Shown here piece by piece: positions 57,801 through 64,000 of a stretch of 64,000 bases of DNA (within the stretch, counting starts at the first letter, position 1; each line of letters opens with the position of its first letter). This stretch comes from Seriola aureovittata (Eukaryota > Chordata > Actinopteri > Carangiformes > Carangidae), in the NCBI RefSeq assembly GCF_021018895.1, contig NC_079382.1:13910001-13974000 (forward strand). The letters run 5' to 3'. The position numbers and the translations under genes were made by a program. Under the pieces are notes generated by a model that saw nothing but the letters and a program-made list of their open reading frames with translations, was not told the origin of the DNA and made no database searches.

Positions 57801-60640
57801 CTTACAGAGACACAAAGCAGAAGAGGGAGAAAATGATTTGGAGCTAATGTTTCTGTTCCTATCAGTGTCCCCTAGTGAAAGTAGTAGTAGTATTTTCAGA
57901 CAGATAATTAATTAGTAAATTGTATCCCAGATTGTGTTGTGTAAAGTATGGCAAATAATTTAGCAGTGGCCTTCATGTGACTCTATGCCCTCTTACCTAC
58001 AGATAATCTAAGATAATCAACAACATAGTGCCCTTGATCAAGACACTGAACTCTTGCCTGTACACTCACAGTAAATTGCTCTAAATGAGAATATCAGCTG
58101 AATGCCTAAAATGCAGGAAGCAAAATCCAAGTTCCCACATTTCAATGTGCTAAATTTAGCATTAAACCAGATGAAAATATATCACAAAGTGGGTTAACCT
58201 CATTTTGAAAAAGTCGCAAAGGAGCTGCTAATATCCTGGCTATTAAAGACAATGAGATTCAATTATTCTTTTTCCTGTCCTTCCGTTTCCTTCTGTACCA
58301 CACTTCTTCTTCAAACCTTGAAATTCCTGAGTGTTCCTCCTGGTTTGTCATTTAATTCTAATGGGTACCTGAAGGTGTGTATGTTTCTACTTTTCATTTT
58401 ATTGAAAGCATTTAGTTTGCTCGAAAAATAATTTTGGAGATATTAGAATTTAAGGTAAATGTCTAAATTTAAAAAAGAAAGCAACAGTAAGAGATGCAAA
58501 GAAAGGAAAGAAGGAAAAACTGAAGGGAGACTGAGTGCACTGATGCATGAACGTCCCTACAGAAAATACTATATTGTGGCCAAAACTGTAAACTGTAGAA
58601 CCACTAACAGCAGCGTTTCACAGATGCATGGGTTTCTATATTTGACCTGAGGTCAGCAGATAGAAAGATGGATCATCATTACACTGAGGGATGAGTTGCA
58701 GAGGAGGACAGTGTTGAACACTGGCAGAGAGCAATATAGATGAAACTGTTCATAACCTCTTTCTTTGTCAGTGTCACCCATCTTAAAAAGGCACCCATTA
58801 CAAACTCCATTCAGCCCCCTCTCCTCTCTGTCTCTATCTGTCTGGTCTTCTGTAGCGTGACTCAGCCTATTCCCAGGGGAATAATCCTAAGCAGGGAGCA
58901 GCTCTGCTCTCGCTGAGTGAAGCACGTGGGCTGTACACGCTCGAACACACAACACAGGACAGGTTTTAGCGGGGCTTACACTCTCTGAGTTCAAGTCCAA
59001 CAGATCAGTGGCTGAGAGTTAGATAAGCCAGCCAGTCTTGCTCTTTTTCCCCAAACATGACCCCCTGATCCCCCCATAAATTATTTTTTTTATTAAAAAA
59101 AAAAAAATGTTTTAAATATATATTTCTATTTTCCTCCAAAGTACACAATCATTCCTTCAGCTGTATTTTATACATCTTCTTACACCAATGCCACCTGATT
59201 GGTTACAGGCTGCATTAACAAATCCATTTCAGTTAAGAACTGTTTTTAAAATTAAAATTAAATCTTTGCAAAAATAATAAATAAGCACCAAACTTTAAGA
59301 CAACAATGTTGCAAAACTGGATTAAAAACAAAACTTTGCCACTTTCAGTGTCCTGCAGTGTTGGAGGCACCCTGCTAGACTAGAATAAAAAGTGCCTCCA
59401 CTAACGTCAGGAGAAATGATTTCCTTTTTAATAAAATATAACACTAGGCTGATTAAGCTTTAGGGACAAAGAGCAGTGGTGCTAGATCATAGTCAAGGCC
59501 ACGTATTTAATGAGTGAGGCCATTGTTTAAATTGAAATCTGTAACTACACTGATATCAAGTTCAGTTTAGCAGGTGACCGATCAATCACATCATAATTTC
59601 ACTTCACAGAAAATACTATGAGCAGCGTGTCACAGTGTTGGGAAGTTAGTTTGATAATAACCATGGTGAGAGAAATCCCAGGTAGTTTTTGTTCAGGTTG
59701 GTCTATTTTCTGAGATTATATACAGGGGAATATTTACTGCACTGTACTTAAGTAATTTTCCAGCAGAAGATGCTTCTATGCAATTACAGAAGCAACACTG
59801 AGGTAACTCCAGTAACCAGTGACATTTACTCTGCAGTTTCCCAACAATTCCCCATTTGTCACTGTCTTGCGACAGAGTTATCCTTACTGAATATAAAGAG
59901 ATCTGTCTTGCACAAACATGTTTATATGAATACACCATATACAGGCCTGAAGTGTAATAAGTTCACAGTGGCATTCAGTGCTCTCCTGGCCCTGCTCCCT
60001 CAGCAATAAGGTGTCCTGTGAGCCAGACTTACTGTGTTTTCACTCCCACTCCCGGTAGTATAAATCCTAATGTTGCTCTGTAGGTGTGTCTCAGCTGGCA
60101 AGCCGCAGGGAAGCGTACACAATGAGACCCAAACTGGTGCAGGTCTGCAGCTAAAGTCTCTATGACATTGTGACAGAGTTGACCATATTCATGGACCACT
60201 GAAAGCACCCTGCCATCTATCATTCAGTCACCTGATGCAGAAGTGCTCACTGGGCACAAAAATGATAGGCTTCGGCTGTAGTATTGTTAAAGATAAAACA
60301 TTTCCATGCACAAGCATCTCAGTGGGGGAATACAAATCTGTGTTGTTACTCCTTCCATGCACTGTCTGCAACCTCTGGTGAGCAAAATGGATTTTCCGGA
60401 TGGTATTATACAACATAATTCAGCTCCAGCCAGTGTAGACATGAGGCTTTAGATTAGGTAGAGGCTTGACTCTGCATAATTCTAACATCATTCATACACT
60501 GCACACTGCTAACAAAGAAGGGCCAAAAAGGACCAAAAGAAAAACAACAAAGAAGACATTAGTATAGGGTTAACACATGCTCTGTCTTGCATGTGAGCAC
60601 ACTTATCTGTAGCCCCATAAAGGTGAGAATAATCTCTGTA

Positions 60641-60702
<62 letters not shown>

Positions 60703-63700
60703 TAGCTCAGTGTGGAGATTAGTGTGAGCTAGTCAGGCATCCCACGAGGGGGACAGCTGAGCACCTCAGTGTGACGCAGCGATCTGGGAGATCAGACGTC
60801 ACATGGAGGCAGACAGGATAAGAGTGAGAAGCCACAAGATAGCGAGGGGCCAAAGAGATCATGGGCGGAATAGGCATATGCACACATGCAAACACATACA
60901 GATTATATTAATCATTATATTCTGCATGGTCAAAGACAAGTACTTAAGATTATTACATACTCATATTGACTCAAAATACCTTAGATTGAAATATAAAAGA
61001 ATTTTTAAAAAAGAAAAAGTTCTAGGAGGACTACACATGTTTTCAGGCTGGGTTAAGCATTTGTGTCGTCTCCATTACATCCCAACCAACACCTATTAAA
61101 AGAGGAAGAGAGTACATGTTTCCGATCCCTTTAATTCTGCCCTTTGGCCAGCACATGGCCATTGACAACTTCTGCTTGGGAAGTTGGCAGTGTCTTCTCT
61201 CCCGCGGTGCCATGCTGTTGTCACTGCAGCTCTGGCCTCTTGCTGGGACTTAGAGACTGGAAGCTGAGCTGACCCCAGCAATTTAACTGAGGAGACTAAA
61301 TCAAATCAGGGGACAGCTTTGGGTTGCAATGGAGTCAGCAGAAGTGAGAGGACAATGGGACGGTGCAGTATCACCGTGGCCCAGTTGTGAACTCACGGGT
61401 CCATGGCAACACTGGCCCCTTGCATAGAAGACTTTTTTGCAAGGTTACTAATAAGCAGCTCGACTGGTAGTATTGGAACTCACCGTTTCAAAAATATAAC
61501 TGAAGATTACGTTGCCACATTCTGACAAACCCATTTTTTGTTTGTTTTGTTTTTGCTGACATGCTATACATGCACACTACAGACAGACTGCGAGCAACCC
61601 GAGTTATTTTCATTAAGTAAACCAAGGGTTTGTATCCTAGATAAACTAGAAAAAGTCATAGCTACACCTATAAAAAAAATGTCAGTTCAGTTTAGTCTTT
61701 ATAGTCCTACATTGGAAATTTGAATTGTAGCATGGCAATAACAGACACATCAAAACAGACATCCATCAGAGAAAAAAAACAAATTACAGGAAGTAATATA
61801 TAACAGCACGCATAAAAAAAGAAAGAAAAATGTTGGTCATATGCTACAAACTGTGAAGCTGCTGGGATTTCTTGACTTATGACTGAAGAATCATTGGAAA
61901 GTCAAGACCACCTGGCTGATAATAGAATAAGTTACACAGTGAGCCAGTGAGAAGTAGACTCTCCCCTTTCCCTCCACAACTCCCTTTACCTCCCCTGATT
62001 CCGGGTCTGATGTGATATTAAATCAGACGCAAAACTCAATTAAAGAAAAGCGCTGTGCTGTGCTGATACAGAAGCAAGGAAGCCAGAATGGGCAAAGTGG
62101 GGCGGGAGTGATTTGCAGCATAACAGAAAGGGCAATGGGACAGGACCTACAGGGGAGGTAGAATCTGGGATGTTTACGAGTAGAGCAAACGTAGTAAAAC
62201 CTTAATCAATATTAATATCTGATAACAGCAAATACATTGGTTAATACTGGATGCAGATCATTTGGTTAAATTTTCTCTTTACAGTGCTAGTCTTCAACAG
62301 TTGTTGAGTATATAACGGGCGGATTCAATGCCAATAAAATGTATCAAATAATAATTACATGTGAAAAGGATGGAAAATTTGTTTTTATGTGATCTATTGA
62401 TGTTAATGTCTGTTAGGACTTAGACTTCACTGTATGCCCCTGTACACTGCTCATATTGTGTTCATGCAAATACAACAGCATGCAGGGACTTACATTGACT
62501 TACAATACTACCATGAGTATGTTAGTGATACTGAATCAGCTCTTTGTACCAATTTTATAAAAAATATCTTTCCCCAGGCTGCCTCACAACTTGTAATGCA
62601 ACAGGACATGAGGGAAAGAAATATGGCATGCATTAATAAATCTGTAGCATCCCAAGGTAATAACTTGACTACAGTTTGCAAAGTTGATTTCCATTTCTTG
62701 GATATGTTTCTGCACTCTACTAATTGATAAAAATGTCACTGCATTGATGGTGAGTAGGGAAATGTGTGGGTTTGTGTTAGGCCAATACTGCACCTCCCTG
62801 AAACATAACAGCAGAAAGAAGGGTACACAGTACAAAAAGACAAACATAAGAAGAGCAGTGTGGTGTATTAGTTTTCAGTTTTTTGTCTTCACAGACATTT
62901 GCTATGTAGGTTGAAATTAAGAGCTTTCATCTGCAAATAGCACAACTCTAAAACAAAGAGAACCCAAGTGTGAAGATATGTCTGTCTGATCCCTGACTAC
63001 AAACAACATTAGCAGGAAAAAGAAACCAAACTGTACAGACCACACTGTCCCTCTTGGAAAATATCTTATGATCAGACAAGTACACCTGGATGTGAGGAAG
63101 CAGCCGAGCTCGAGTGTTATGCAACATGTCCTCTCCAAGGATGGATTAGCACACTAAAGCCATTTCCACTAAGCACATTTGGTGAGACCATTTTAATGCA
63201 GTGCATGGGTCATGTGCTCTTCAATCCTGAGCAGAGCTTCCAATGTCAAGAGTTGAGATAAGGAGTGAGCAGAAGGTACTCAACAAAAGAGAGGAGATGT
63301 GTAACGGCAAGGTAGTGACCCGCACAGGGGAGGAGGTTGGAGAACATTGGTGCCGAGAAAGGAACTAATTAGACAATGTAACAAGACTAGGGAACACAGA
63401 TAAGTGTCTGGGCACAGGTGGTGATGGATGCAGAAGTGAGTGACACTGAGGAAAACTCCATGAGGCAGAAATGCAGAATAGCCAATTAAAAGTGATCACT
63501 TAACTCAAACTTTCCTCTGCTTGTATTAAAGCAATGTAATGCTATATTCCATCTGTCTTGCAATCCATTATTGTGTGCCATATAAGTCATTCAGTATCCT
63601 CTTCCTCCTCCCTGTCCATTTAAAAGAGCTGTGCAGGTCCCAAATCAGTGATGGTCCTTGCACAGGCCCTCTACCAGAAATATAAACTGATTTATTTATG

Positions 63701-64000
63701 AGGCTTTGCCAGGAAACAACTTTTAATGCATGAAAACGTCACACAGCACAAGTGAAAAATGAGAGGCAGAGAAGGACACATAGTGGTGGGGTTTATCTTA
63801 GAAAGTGATTCACTCTCTCTGATCTATTGGGATCAGCAGCATCAGTAGAAGTGTCCACAGACCTCATGAAGTTTAAAAGCCAGGCATTTTCAGAAGACAA
63901 CAGCCTGAAATTAGAGGGACAACAAAAACACACAACTCTTGAGTGCTTTTGACGGAATGCTTAAGCTGCGCATTACTTGAAATGTAAAGTTTTAGCCACA
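57801..64000 (-). other. TULP4: TULP4 5' intron (runs off right edge)
   Basis: Sequence upstream of the first in-window TULP4 exon. The missing N-terminal exons (MYAAVEHG... and CRRRYYEEGWLATGN-type sequence) were looked for on the minus strand and not found, so they lie beyond 64000. The stretch contains a long TG microsatellite and unique AT-rich sequence with no recognised gene. Confidence 0.6.
60645..60697. repeat. (TG)n microsatellite
   Basis: TG run of about 25 units in the TULP4 5' intron. Confidence 0.95.

Noticed and set aside
58850..59080. GC-richer block in the TULP4 intron as a possible exon or promoter
   Set aside because: No frame matches TULP4 N-terminal sequence and no convincing splice pair was found.
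1..64000. CRISPR arrays, prokaryotic operons, terminators or origins
   Set aside because: The sequence is intron-bearing vertebrate DNA; tandem repeats present are microsatellites and minisatellites without spacer structure.
1..64000. tRNA, rRNA or microRNA genes
   Set aside because: No tRNA box pattern, rRNA segment or known microRNA hairpin was recognised by eye; a covariance-model search would settle it.

Overview
The window is vertebrate nuclear DNA and most probably a ray-finned (teleost) fish. The genes are intron-rich with GT-AG splicing, and introns are often only 70-700 bp. Long CA/TG microsatellites are frequent, and several repeats look like familiar fish families (Tc1/mariner relics, short inverted-repeat elements, the tract built on ACTTGAGTA). 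Every recognisable gene belongs to one vertebrate neighbourhood that in human lies on chromosome 6q25. All family assignments and human comparisons are from memory of the proteins; no search was run.

Layout, left to right. 1-9124 is the first intron of SYNE1 (minus strand), whose 67-nt first coding exon lies at 9125-9191. 9192-14783 is the SYNE1/MYCT1 head-to-head intergenic region with microsatellites. MYCT1 (plus, two coding exons) spans 14784-16364. SERAC1 (plus, 16 coding exons, 659 aa) spans 19100-24396. GTF2H5 (plus, 71 aa) spans 26514-26921. A U2 spliceosomal RNA gene (minus) lies at 28313-28500 with a recognisable PSE and 3' box. Fish repeats fill 29.7-30.36 kb. DYNLT1 (plus, 113 aa) spans 30625-31967. 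TMEM181 (minus, 17 coding exons plus an alternative first exon) spans 33453-40096, tail-to-tail with DYNLT1. TULP4 (minus) starts beyond the right edge; its last 12 coding exons span 43846-57800, and 57801-64000 is intron.

The genes do not form an operon or pathway. They are housekeeping or developmental genes kept together by synteny: a nuclear-envelope linker (SYNE1), an endothelial membrane protein (MYCT1), a lipid-remodelling enzyme (SERAC1), a TFIIH subunit (GTF2H5), a dynein light chain (DYNLT1), a seven-helix membrane protein (TMEM181) and a CUL5-type substrate receptor (TULP4).

Most notable: a textbook U12-type AT-AC intron in TMEM181 (34024-34133); two alternative TMEM181 first exons that both splice in frame; a polyglutamine/histidine expansion of roughly 150 residues inside TULP4; an apparently functional single U2 gene; GTTAGC/GCTAAC motif clusters just downstream of several gene starts, plus one orphan cluster near 29.4 kb that may mark an unannotated minus-strand promoter; and a gene order that implies inversion of the DYNLT1-TMEM181-TULP4 block relative to human. 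I found no wholly new gene system; the rest reads as normal teleost euchromatin.
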